Source of the DNA: an uncultured Desulfovibrionaceae bacterium
Lineage (GTDB): Bacteria > Desulfobacterota > Desulfovibrionia > Desulfovibrionales > Desulfovibrionaceae
Direction of reading: 5' to 3'
Assembly: GCA_949297645.1 (NCBI GenBank)
Contig: CASFUJ010000003.1
Coordinates: 1-40,925, forward strand
DNA: 40,925 nt
Positions 8,548 through 16,056 of this stretch are shown here, piece by piece. Made by a program: the position numbers and the translations under genes. A model generated the notes under the pieces. The model worked only from the letters and a program-made list of their open reading frames with translations. It made no database searches and was not told the DNA's origin. How positions within the stretch are numbered: the first letter of the stretch is position 1; the number at the start of each line of letters is the position of its first letter.

Positions 8548-9525
8548 ATGTCGAAACTGCGCATCGTATTCATGGGCACGCCGGATTTTGCGGCGGTCAT
8601 TCTGAAGGCCGTGGCCGCATGGGAAGGCGGCGAGGTGGTGGCCGTCTATACGCAGCCGGACCGTCCGGCGGGCAGGGGAAGAAAGCTGAAGGCTTCCGCC
8701 ACCAAGGAGCTGGCGCTGGAGATGGGACTGCCCGTGTATCAGCCGCGCAACTTCCGGGACGACGCCGATGTGGAGGCGCTTGCCGCCCTCAGGCCGGACG
8801 TGCTGGTGGTGGCGGCCTACGGTCTGCTTCTGCCGCAGCGTGTGCTCGATATTCCCGTCATGGGACCGTATAACGTGCACGGTTCCCTGCTTCCGCAGTA
8901 TCGCGGCGCCGCGCCCATTCAGCGCGCCGTGATGAACGGCGACACCATTTCCGGCGTGACCATCATGAAGATGGAGGCCGGACTCGATTCCGGTCCCATG
9001 CTTCTGCAGCAGGCCGTGAGCATCGAGCCCGGGGATACGGCGGGAAGTCTCTTCGATACGCTGGCCGAACACGGTGCAAAGCTCATGGTCGGCGCGCTCG
9101 GCATGATTGCCGAGGGCAGGGCGGCCTTCGTGCGCCAGAACGAGGAACTGGTTACCCACGCGGCCAAGATCACGGCCGATGAGGAATATATCGACTGGAC
9201 CATGGACGCCGGGGTCATCCACAATATCATACGCGGTCTTACGCCCGCTCCGGGCGCGAAGGCCGTGCTTTCCATTGAAGGCCGGGAGCCGCTCTCGCTC
9301 CGGCTTGAACCCGGGCAGCCCGTGGAGACCACGCCGGATGCCGAGCCCGGCACGCTTCTCGGCATGGACGGCGACGCGCTTCTTGTGGCCTGCGGGTCGG
9401 GTGCGTACCGCATTACCCGTCTGCGTCCGGCAGGTAAGCCCACCATGAGCGCGCAGGACTTTTACAACGGTCGCCTGAAGGGGCTGAGCGCCCCCTACGG
9501 CAGACTGAGCGGAAAATCTGCCTGA
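8548..9525 (+). CDS. fmt: Methionyl-tRNA formyltransferase
   Basis: A 325-residue enzyme that formylates initiator Met-tRNA with 10-formyl-tetrahydrofolate. The N-terminal hydrolase domain has MGTPDFA (9-15), the catalytic N109 and H111 in YNVHGSLLPQYRG, and D147 in GLDSGPM. THAAKIT marks the junction to the C-terminal tRNA-binding domain. The start ATG at 8548 was chosen because the family motif begins right after it and GGAG lies 5 bases upstream; the longer in-frame extension back to 8365 runs through the terminator and has no family similarity. It has its own transcript, separate from def. Confidence 0.96.
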   Translation: MSKLRIVFMGTPDFAAVILKAVAAWEGGEVVAVYTQPDRPAGRGRKLKASATKELALEMGLPVYQPRNFRDDADVEALAALRPDVLVVAAYGLLLPQRVLDIPVMGPYNVHGSLLPQYRGAAPIQRAVMNGDTISGVTIMKMEAGLDSGPMLLQQAVSIEPGDTAGSLFDTLAEHGAKLMVGALGMIAEGRAAFVRQNEELVTHAAKITADEEYIDWTMDAGVIHNIIRGLTPAPGAKAVLSIEGREPLSLRLEPGQPVETTPDAEPGTLLGMDGDALLVACGSGAYRITRLRPAGKPTMSAQDFYNGRLKGLSAPYGRLSGKSA

Positions 9526-9854
9526 TATTCCGACGGGCCGCGTCGGCTTTCACGGAAGGGTGAGGCCGGAGCGGGACGTCCTGTGCGTAAGCGGAGGCGC
9601 AGAACTTCCGGAAAGCGTGATCGGCGGAGAGCATGGCTTCTTTTGGGTGAAGCAGAGGAGAGCGTACCGGGAGCCGGACGTTTTTCCTCAAGCGCAAAAG
9701 ACTCCGGCGCTTTTCTTTCCGTATCGGGTGGCGCGTCACATGCACGGGCGTGAAAGACGGGCAAGGAGGTGCGTTTTTTCTGCGAACATGCGTCTGAAAA
9801 CCGGAAAACGCGCCAGAATCCTTTTTAAGACGCAAAACATGGAATCGTGAGTCC
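9526..9854 (+). other. Intergenic region fmt-rsmB
   Basis: A 329-base region with no recognisable gene. A weak terminator-like element lies at 9690-9718: AAGCGC (9690-9695) pairs with GCGCTT (9707-9712) around an 11-base loop, followed by a T-rich tail. It could end fmt transcripts. The rest shows no supported feature. Confidence 0.4.
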
Positions 9855-11222
9855 ATGGTCGAAAAAATAAAAAAAACGCCTCAGAATCCGTCCGTTTCCG
9901 GCGCCCGGAAGGGGGCGCTGGAAGTGCTCCATCAGCTTTTCCGCCATCCAGAGGACACGACGCCGCTTCCTGTGCTGCTGACCCGGCAGGCTGCCGGACT
10001 GGAAGCGCGGGACGCCTCGCTCTGCGCCGAGCTGACGTACGGCGTGCTGCGCAGGCATGCGCTGCTCGACACCGCGCTTGCGGGCTTTCTGAAAAAGCCG
10101 GAGGCGCTGTCCGCGCAGGTGCGCATGCTGCTTCGTCTCGGGACGTACGAGATTCTGTTCATGGACGGCATTCCGGCCCGCGCCACGGTGAACGAGCTGG
10201 TCAACCTCGCAAGGCGTCGCTTCGGTCAGGGGCTCGGCGGTCTGGTCAACGGCGTGCTGCGCTCCGTGGACAGGCAGGCGGAGGCGCTGCGTGCCGGGGC
10301 GGACAGGACTCTGCTTGCGCTGGAGAGCGGAAATCTTGATGCGGCGGGCATGGCGGAGGCGACCTCGCTTCCGCTGTGGCTCACGAAGATGTGGGCAGAG
10401 CAGTACGGCGAGAGAGAAGCCTGCTTCATGGCGGCGAATACGTTGAAGCATCCGGCTCCCTGCTGGCGCGCGAACCTGAAGAAGGCGTGGGGAGAGATGC
10501 TTGTCCGGCACTGGCTGGAGCGGGGGTACGCTCCTGTGGGGCAGGGCGGCTTTTCCGCGCAGGGACTGGAAAAGGGCAGAGCGGAGGAGGGAGAGCTGCT
10601 GGCTTCTTTTGAAGCGCGGGGCGACCTGACAAGACAGGGAGCTTCTTCCCAGCTCGTCACCGAGTATCTGGCTTCATGGATGGCGGAGGCTGGGCTGACC
10701 GACACGCCGTTGTGGGACGCGTGCTGCGGCCGCGGCGGCAAGACGACGGCGCTTCTGGAAAAGGGCGTGCGCGTGGAGCTTGCCAGCGAGCCTGCCGCCT
10801 TCAGGCTGGAGGAACTCAAGGCCGCGCTTTTACGTCTCCGTCTGCCGTGGCCGCAGCTCCGCTGCGCGCAGGCGCAACGGATAGAAGAATCTTTCCCATT
10901 GATATTATTGGATGTTCCATGCAGTGGAACGGGCACGCTGGCCAGAAATGCGGAATTGCGTCTGCGTCTTTCTCCGGCAAGGATTGCCGACATCGCGCGC
11001 GTCCAGGCGGATATCCTTGTCCACGCATGGCGCAACCTGCAACCCGGCGGAGCGCTTTTTTATGTGACCTGCGCGTTGAACCGCGACGAAAACGAAGGCC
11101 GCATTGAGGCGTTTCTTCGGGAACAGGGGCGGGATGGACGCCTTGTGGAACAGCGCCTGTTCGCGCCGCTTTTTCCGGGGCAGGACGCGTTGTTTCTGGC
11201 CATTTTGCGTAAAAAGTCGTAA
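9855..11222 (+). CDS. rsmB: 16S rRNA m5C967 methyltransferase RsmB
   Basis: A 455-residue protein with an N-terminal NusB-like RNA-binding domain (about 15-145, containing TVNELVNLARRRF). The C-terminal SAM-dependent RNA cytosine-5 methyltransferase domain has motif I WDACCGRGGKTT near 280. Both catalytic cysteines are present: PCSGTG at about 355-360 and TC at about 405-406. The fused NusB domain separates RsmB from other NOL1/NOP2/Sun proteins. The Ser usually following the motif VI Cys is Ala (TCALN), which is not expected to abolish activity. The ribosome site before 9855 is weak (GGAATCGTGAG). Its position after fmt is a common bacterial arrangement. Confidence 0.93.
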   Translation: MVEKIKKTPQNPSVSGARKGALEVLHQLFRHPEDTTPLPVLLTRQAAGLEARDASLCAELTYGVLRRHALLDTALAGFLKKPEALSAQVRMLLRLGTYEILFMDGIPARATVNELVNLARRRFGQGLGGLVNGVLRSVDRQAEALRAGADRTLLALESGNLDAAGMAEATSLPLWLTKMWAEQYGEREACFMAANTLKHPAPCWRANLKKAWGEMLVRHWLERGYAPVGQGGFSAQGLEKGRAEEGELLASFEARGDLTRQGASSQLVTEYLASWMAEAGLTDTPLWDACCGRGGKTTALLEKGVRVELASEPAAFRLEELKAALLRLRLPWPQLRCAQAQRIEESFPLILLDVPCSGTGTLARNAELRLRLSPARIADIARVQADILVHAWRNLQPGGALFYVTCALNRDENEGRIEAFLREQGRDGRLVEQRLFAPLFPGQDALFLAILRKKS

Positions 11223-11347
11223 GGTTCCCCGTGAAAGACCGGCTGCCTGTGTCTCTTTTTTCTGCGTGGCATCGGAAAAGAGGCGAAGAACCTGCGGGAT
11301 GCGGTGAGACGTTTTGCAGGCTGCCCGTCTGAGGGGGAGGAAGGAAG

Positions 11348-11389
11348 ATGAAACTCGGACTTATCTCTGCTCCGGCTTCTCTACGATGA
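11348..11389 (+). pseudogene. 13-codon ORF with strong ribosome site: leader peptide or stub of a phosphoesterase gene
   Basis: An ATG at 11348 is preceded by GGAGGAAGGAAG, one of the best ribosome sites in the window. It encodes only MKLGLISAPASLR before TGA. MKLGLIS is how YfcE/MJ0936-type metallophosphoesterases usually begin (MKLGLISDTHG). A shifted frame just downstream reads LLRLLYDEALTGAKHFF, which loosely resembles the next segment of that family. The alternative is a leader peptide regulating the MATE gene. Neither is proven. Confidence 0.3.
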
Positions 11390-11429
11390 GGCGCTGACCG
11401 GGGCGAAACATTTTTTTTCATCGAGCAGG

Positions 11430-11461
11430 GACCTGCCCGCAGAGCAGGTCTGTCGCTCTGC
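11430..11461 (+). promoter_or_regulatory. Two competing hairpins in the MATE leader
   Basis: GACCTGC (11430-11436) pairs perfectly with GCAGGTC (11444-11450). Alternatively GCAGAGC (11439-11445) pairs perfectly with GCTCTGC (11455-11461). The two share bases 11444-11445 and interleave, so they exclude each other. They lie immediately upstream of the terminator-like hairpin at 11468-11496, a layout typical of attenuators. Confidence 0.4.
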
Positions 11462-11467
11462 CTGCAT

Positions 11468-11496
11468 GGCCGCGCCTTATCCCGCGGCCGTTTTTT
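11468..11496 (+). terminator. Terminator-like hairpin ahead of the MATE gene
   Basis: GGCCGCG (11468-11474) and CGCGGCC (11483-11489) form a perfect 7-bp GC stem with an 8-base loop, followed by G and six Ts. It reads toward the MATE gene. It could end rsmB transcription or act as the off-switch of a leader. Confidence 0.6.
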
Positions 11497-11566
11497 CCGC
11501 TTGTCGGAACTTGTTTCATGGAAGGCCGCGTTATGCGCCTTCCCTTTTTTTATGCAGGCAGATGAT

Positions 11567-12934
11567 ATGAATATTCCCTGTGATATGACAAAAGGCCCTG
11601 TTGTCCGTCAGATGTTGTCCGTCAGCCTTCCGCTGATAGGAATGCATGTGCTTCAACTTTGTTACGGCGTGGCGGATATGCTGATAGTCAGCCGGGTCAC
11701 GGGGGAAGAGGGGGCTGCCGTGGTCGGTAACGGCAGTATGGTGGCCTTTTTCGTGGCGTCTCTCGGCATGGGGTTCGGCACGGGCGGAGCGGTGCTTATC
11801 GGCGGACATGCTGCCCGTGGTGAGGTTTTCGAGCAGAGTGAAGCCGTATTTACTCTGATATGGCTTACCGTCCTGTTTTCGACTCTCGTCTCCGTGGTGA
11901 GCTGCGTACTGACCGAACCTGTGCTGTCCCTGCTCGGTGTTCCCGGCAGGATACTGCCCGAAACACTGGCCTATACGCGGATTCTCTGTTCAGGAACGGT
12001 GTTCGTGTTCGGTCTGCACACGGTATGTGCCGTTCTTCGGGCTCTCGGCAATGCCGCGCTTCCTCTGGTGCTCACGACGCTGTCGGCGGCAGCGAATATC
12101 CTTCTGGATATCGTAATCGTGGTTTTCCTTCATAAAGGTACGGCAGGGGCGGCGGTGGCGACGCTTCTTGCACAGGCGGCAGCGCTGATTCCGGCGTTTT
12201 GGCTTCTACGGGCGGGAAACGTATTTCCGGAGCGTTCCTTCCCTCGCTTTTTTCCGTCCCGACGGAGCGTCTCCACCATGCTGAGCGTCGCCCTGCCTGC
12301 TTCGGCGCAGATGGCCGTGGTCAATCTGTCCTTTCTCATTGTGACGGGAATGCTGAATGCCTATGGCATTGCCGTGGTTGCGGCCACGGGCATAGGGCTG
12401 AAAATCAACACGCTGGCGGGCATGCCCTGCTGGGGCATAGGGCAGGCCGTCACGGCCATGACGGCGCAGACTCTCGCCGTCGGCGACGTCAAAAGAGTAC
12501 GGTATATCGTGCGTGCCGCGTTTTGGCTGAACGTGGGGATAACGTCGCTCCTTGTTCTTGTCGTACAGGCTTCGGCAGAGGTCGTCATGGCGTGTTTTCT
12601 GCCTTCCTCTTCGGCTGCCGGAATCGGTGTGCGGTATCTTCGTTTGTGCTGCTCCGTCAACAGCCTTTTCTATGTGACCATGTATGTACTTGATTCGTTC
12701 GCCATCGGTGCCGGTCATGCGGAGTTTGCGTTTTTCAATGCCGTGATTGAGGCGCTTGTCATACGGGTGCTGTTGTCGTGGCTGCTCGCGGAATCTTTCG
12801 GTATGGGGTACATGGGCCTGTATGTCGGACAGGCATTGTCTCCGCTTCTGCCTGCCGTTTTCGGAGCGCTTTTCTATGCCCGGGGGCGATGGTGGGAAAG
12901 ACGCGGAGCCGGGGACAGACACGTTTCCGTATGA
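11567..12934 (+). CDS. MATE-family multidrug/solute exporter
   Basis: A 455-residue inner-membrane protein with about 12 hydrophobic segments in two homologous halves. It opens with the MATE-typical pattern TKGPVVRQMLSVSLPLIG, followed by LQLCYGVADMLIVSRV. MATE carriers export cationic drugs or metabolites using Na+ or H+ gradients; the substrate here is unknown. The start ATG at 11567 is chosen because family similarity begins there. In-frame starts at 11552 (ATG) and 11501 (TTG) exist, and none has a strong Shine-Dalgarno. The gene stands alone, preceded by the leader at 11348-11496 and convergent with parB. Confidence 0.88.
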   Translation: MNIPCDMTKGPVVRQMLSVSLPLIGMHVLQLCYGVADMLIVSRVTGEEGAAVVGNGSMVAFFVASLGMGFGTGGAVLIGGHAARGEVFEQSEAVFTLIWLTVLFSTLVSVVSCVLTEPVLSLLGVPGRILPETLAYTRILCSGTVFVFGLHTVCAVLRALGNAALPLVLTTLSAAANILLDIVIVVFLHKGTAGAAVATLLAQAAALIPAFWLLRAGNVFPERSFPRFFPSRRSVSTMLSVALPASAQMAVVNLSFLIVTGMLNAYGIAVVAATGIGLKINTLAGMPCWGIGQAVTAMTAQTLAVGDVKRVRYIVRAAFWLNVGITSLLVLVVQASAEVVMACFLPSSSAAGIGVRYLRLCCSVNSLFYVTMYVLDSFAIGAGHAEFAFFNAVIEALVIRVLLSWLLAESFGMGYMGLYVGQALSPLLPAVFGALFYARGRWWERRGAGDRHVSV

Positions 12935-13387
12935 CCGCGCGTTTCCGGAAGACTGCGGACAACTCCGGCAGTTCCTCGACAGTTACGGCTGACGAGAGGC
13001 GGGAGAGTCCTGGGAGAACCATCACCGCGGATACATGTTTTTCTGTCATGGCGCTGTTTCTGAAAGGAAATGCCGTATCCGGTCCGCTATGCCCGTTGCC
13101 GGGGACAGGTCGTTTCCAACGGAATAAAGAAGGAGGGCCGGAACAGCATGGCGGGGCAGGTTCTACAGAATGCAAGGGGCAACTTTGAAGCATGGCGGGC
13201 AGTGTACGGTATTCGACCATGGGCGGAGTGTGCTGCGGTAGCCCGTTTTTGCGGAGGAGAGGCTGTCGTTTCCGGGGAAAGAGATACGGAGCAGGAGCAG
13301 CGTTGAAAGTGCTGAGCAGCCCGGACGACAGGGGCAGGCGCCGGTTCTGTTCCGGGCCTGCCCCTGAGTGTGGTCGGCTGAAGCGGC
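12935..13387. other. Intergenic region between convergent MATE and parB genes
   Basis: A 453-base region. The only firm structure is the GC hairpin at 13331-13364. A 52-codon ORF starts at 13148 with AGGAGG about 12 bases upstream, but it matches no family I know and is not supported further. Confidence 0.5.
13331..13364. terminator. GC hairpin between convergent MATE and parB
   Basis: GGGGCAGGC (13331-13339) pairs perfectly with GCCTGCCCC (13356-13364). CCGG/CCGG (13341-13344/13352-13355) extends the stem inside, with one bulged G. It lies 24 bases past the parB stop. There is no U-tract on either strand, so efficiency is uncertain. Confidence 0.5.
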
Positions 13388-14290
13388 TTACTGTTCTCTG
13401 GGCAGGCCGAGACGTTCCAGAATGACGGCCAGTTCTTCCGGGCTGGAATAGGGAAGCTGGATGCGGCCCTTATGCTCGTTGCCGCTGATGGTGACTCTTG
13501 TGCCGCAGCTCTGCCGCAGAAGGGCCTGAAGGTCCTTTATCATCTGCGGTTTCGGAGTCCGGGCCGGACGGGGGGCTTCGCCGCCCCTGGGCAGCAGCTT
13601 TTCCGGCAGGGCGCCGGTGCGTTTGCAGGTGTCGGCCGCGGCTTCGGCCTCGCGCACGGAAAGGTGATATTCCAGAATGGCGGCATAGAGCTGACCGCGT
13701 ACTTCGACATCGCCGACGGAGAGCAGCGCACGAGCATGTCCGGCGGTGATGTCGCCTCTGGCCAGACCGTCCTGCATGGCGGGGGAGAGCTGAAGCAGAC
13801 GCAGGGAATTGGCCACGGCGGAGCGGCTTTTGCCGAGCTGCTCGGCCAGTTCCTCCTGACTGAGTCTGTGGGCTTCACGCAGAGCCTGAAGCGCTTCTGC
13901 CTCTTCCATGGGGTTGAGGTCTTCGCGCTGGAGATTTTCCACCAGCGCCACGGTCATGGCTTCCTTGTCCGTGTATTCCGTGACGATGACGGGCACTTCG
14001 GTCAGTCCCGCCATACGCGCGGCGCGCCAGCGGCGTTCTCCGGCCACGATTTCATAGCGCTGCGGCATGCCGGGCAGCAGACGCACCAGAAGAGGCTGAA
14101 TGACGCCCTGATTCTTGATGGAGACGGCCAGCTCTCCCAGAGCGTTGTTGTCAAAGACCTTGCGGGGCTGATGCTTGCCGGGAACGAGCTGGGTGAGGGC
14201 AAGTTTTTTCGGCTCGTCGCTCCCGCTTTCCGTGGCGGAGCTGAGCAGGGAACTGAGTCCGCGTCCGAGACCGCGTTCGGGAATATTCAT
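13388..14290 (-). CDS. parB: Chromosome-partitioning protein ParB
   Basis: A 300-residue CTP-dependent DNA clamp that loads at parS sites and helps segregate replication origins with ParA. It has the [11 protein letters not shown]-terminus that contacts ParA, the CTP-binding motifs GERRWRA (84-90) and [14 protein letters not shown] (118-131), a helix-turn-helix (about 143-166, [20 protein letters not shown]) and a C-terminal dimerisation region. The start ATG at 14290 has GGAGG about 5 bases upstream; an in-frame extension to 14374 has no family similarity. It lies downstream of parA in the same direction, 327 bases away. Its expected binding sites are the two parS copies upstream of parA. 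Confidence 0.95.
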   Translation of the reverse strand: MNIPERGLGRGLSSLLSSATESGSDEPKKLALTQLVPGKHQPRKVFDNNALGELAVSIKNQGVIQPLLVRLLPGMPQRYEIVAGERRWRAARMAGLTEVPVIVTEYTDKEAMTVALVENLQREDLNPMEEAEALQALREAHRLSQEELAEQLGKSRSAVANSLRLLQLSPAMQDGLARGDITAGHARALLSVGDVEVRGQLYAAILEYHLSVREAEAAADTCKRTGALPEKLLPRGGEAPRPARTPKPQMIKDLQALLRQSCGTRVTISGNEHKGRIQLPYSSPEELAVILERLGLPREQ

Positions 14291-14617
14291 GATTGCCTCC
14301 ATGGAGGTTTTGTCGGCATGTTCAAGGAAAACGGCCCCTGCGGGGCGGCACGGGGCGTGTTCGACAGATATCAATGTCAGGCGCGCTGCCTGAAAGGCGG
14401 GGGCAGCATGGCGGCGTCAAGGTCGTGATGGCTGCCGCCTCGGACATCTGCCGGTTTCCTCTGACTACTATGGGGCAACATCTGCCGGCGACGCGCCGGA
14501 GGCCGCCGGTGTTCCGGTGTCGGCAGGCTTCGGCATCTGTAGGGTCTTTTTCTTCAGCACTGCCATGAAGGGCGTCAAGGAAACCGATGTCTGCCCTGTT
14601 GTTCGTATCCCATCAGG
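14291..14617 (-). other. Intergenic region parA-parB
   Basis: A 327-base gap between parA and parB, which are usually nearly contiguous. I see no gene, hairpin with a T-run, or parS copy here. It may hold a separate parB promoter. Confidence 0.4.
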
Positions 14618-15388
14618 CTAGGGCTGGGCCGTTTTGTGTACGACCTCGCGGGCCAGTTGCAGATAGGCTTCCGCACCTTTGGATTTGATATCGTAGTGCA
14701 GAATGGATTTTCCGTGGCTCGGCGCTTCGGAAAGGCGGACGTTGCGGGGAATGATGGTTTCGAACATGTGCTTGGGAAAACAGCGTTCCGCCTCGGCTTT
14801 GACCTGCCGGGCCAGTTTGTTGCGGGAGTCGTACATGGTGAGCAGCACGCCCAGAATCTGCAGCTCCCGGTTCAGACGCTTGCGCACCTGTTCGTAGGTG
14901 TGCAGAAGTTTTACGATGCCTTCCAGAGCGAAGAATTCACATTGCAGGGGAATGAGAATTTCGTGGGCGGCGCACAGCGTATTGATGGTGATGAGCCCGA
15001 GAGACGGCGGACAATCGATGATGATGTAGTCGTAGTCGTCGGCCACATGTCCGAGCAGGTCGGCCAGATAGAATTCCCTCGCCATCTTGTCCACCAGCTC
15101 GATTTCTATGCCCACGAGGTCGGTGGAGGAAGGGAGTAGGGTAAGGAAAGGTGTGGCTGTGGGCAGCAGCGTTTCTTCCAGCGTGGATGTGCCGCAGAGC
15201 GCGGTATAGAGATTGCGGGGAAGATTCTGCTGGTCGAAGCCCAGAGAGCTGGTGGAATTGGCCTGCGGGTCGCAATCCACCAGAAGCACGCGATTTTCCA
15301 TGATTGCCAGTGATGCGGAAAGGTTGACCGACGTGGTGGTTTTGCCCACGCCGCCTTTCTGGTTGGCAATGGCAATGATTCTGGCCAA
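14618..15388 (-). CDS. parA: Chromosome-partitioning ATPase ParA (Soj type)
   Basis: A 256-residue deviant Walker-type ATPase that binds the nucleoid and drives ParB-parS segregation. The deviant P-loop KGGVGKTT is at residues 11-18, a [14 protein letters not shown] segment follows, and the Walker B-like [12 protein letters not shown] lies near residue 120. It has no N-terminal HTH, as in chromosomal rather than P1-type ParA. The start is TTG at 15388; no in-frame ATG exists near the conserved N-terminus, and AAAGGAG lies 8 bases upstream. A UUG start would lower expression. Two parS sites lie 64-114 bases upstream, so ParB may control its promoter. Confidence 0.95.
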   Translation of the reverse strand: MARIIAIANQKGGVGKTTTSVNLSASLAIMENRVLLVDCDPQANSTSSLGFDQQNLPRNLYTALCGTSTLEETLLPTATPFLTLLPSSTDLVGIEIELVDKMAREFYLADLLGHVADDYDYIIIDCPPSLGLITINTLCAAHEILIPLQCEFFALEGIVKLLHTYEQVRKRLNRELQILGVLLTMYDSRNKLARQVKAEAERCFPKHMFETIIPRNVRLSEAPSHGKSILHYDIKSKGAEAYLQLAREVVHKTAQP

Positions 15389-15451
15389 AGTATTAACTCC
15401 TTTCCCGATGTCTTTTCTTACATAATCGCAGGAATGGGGAAAAGCAAGGAG

Positions 15452-15467
15452 TGTTTCACGTGAAACA
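15452..15467. promoter_or_regulatory. parS: parS site 1
   Basis: TGTTTCACGTGAAACA, a perfect 16-bp palindrome that matches the universal chromosomal parS consensus. It lies 64 bases upstream of the parA start codon. ParB encoded next door should nucleate here; the position near the parA promoter also allows feedback control. Confidence 0.95.
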
Positions 15468-15486
15468 GCGACGACCGAAACGTGGA

Positions 15487-15502
15487 TGTTTCACGTGAAA
15501 CA
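15487..15502. promoter_or_regulatory. parS: parS site 2
   Basis: A second perfect TGTTTCACGTGAAACA, 35 bases centre to centre from site 1. Two consensus copies this close mark a centromere and suggest that the region lies near the replication origin, as parS clusters usually do. Confidence 0.95.
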
Positions 15503-16011
15503 GAGAGGCTGATGCCGGAACCTCCAGAATTCTTTGATGAAAATATTGAATCCGACATGACGCGGGGGCGTTGTTCCCTGACGCCTTCTCCAATGGAAAA
15601 CCGCAAGATAAACCGTAATGATGACGGACGGGGAAGAAAGGCGCTTATTGTTCCGGGAGACAGAGAAGACGGAATGAGCCGCGCCGCCGAAATGGCGGCC
15701 GTCGTTTTTCTATCTGTTTCCGGTCCGGTAACGTTTCAGGAAAACATGGAGGACGTCGGCAACGAAGAGTTGCTGCGACAACGTTTTCGACGGTATTTCT
15801 GACGAAGAGACTCCCGTCAGCAGCAGGGGACATCGGGCCCCGGGAATCGGCTGAGGGAGAGGCGCAGAGGAAGGAGAGACATCCCGCTTCAGTTTCGTCC
15901 GACAGGCTGCTGCGACGGCGCAAAGAAGAGTGAGTGTCCTTTTCGGCAGAGTATGTCTTTCGCAAAAAGCCTGCGCTGTCCCGTATCAGGTCTCAGGCGA
16001 AATCGCTGCCG

Positions 16012-16035
16012 AAAAAAAAGGGCGCCGAAGCGCCC
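16012..16035 (-). terminator. Rho-independent terminator of the kinase/regulator operon
   Basis: On the minus strand GGGCGC-TTCG-GCGCCC is followed by eight Ts (16019 to 16012). This is a perfect 6-bp GC stem with a stable UUCG tetraloop, 21 bases past the regulator stop at 16057. Confidence 0.93.
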
Positions 16036-16056
16036 GTTATGGATTTCTGCACGATA

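Larger units (their letters stand above)
11223..11566 (+). other. Leader/intergenic region upstream of the MATE gene
   Basis: A 344-base region. It holds a strong Shine-Dalgarno and short ORF (11348-11389), two mutually exclusive hairpins (11430-11450 and 11439-11461), and a GC hairpin followed by six Ts (11468-11496). The efflux gene starts 70 bases after the T-run. Either a regulatory leader or a decayed small gene plus an rsmB terminator would explain this. Confidence 0.5.
15389..16056. other. Long intergenic region holding parS sites
   Basis: A 668-base region between the parA start and the 3' end of the NtrC-type regulator. It contains both parS sites near the parA end and the regulator's terminator (16012-16035) at the other. 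Between 15503 and 16011 no gene is supported. A plus-strand ORF running out of the second parS to 15802 has composition unlike a real protein. Confidence 0.6.

Noticed and set aside
5836-9222. A 1128-codon open frame on the minus strand across aspS, def and fmt
   Set aside because: It is the antisense shadow of three genes with complete family motifs on the plus strand; long stop-free antisense frames are expected in GC-rich coding DNA, and its translation is low-complexity His/Gly/Arg.
13148-13306. A 52-codon ORF with AGGAGG upstream, between MATE and parB
   Set aside because: The spacing to the ATG is long (about 12 bases), no similarity is seen, and the region looks non-coding.
15482-15802. 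A 106-codon plus-strand ORF beginning inside the second parS
   Set aside because: Its start (VSRET) is simply the translation of the parS palindrome, and the rest resembles no protein.
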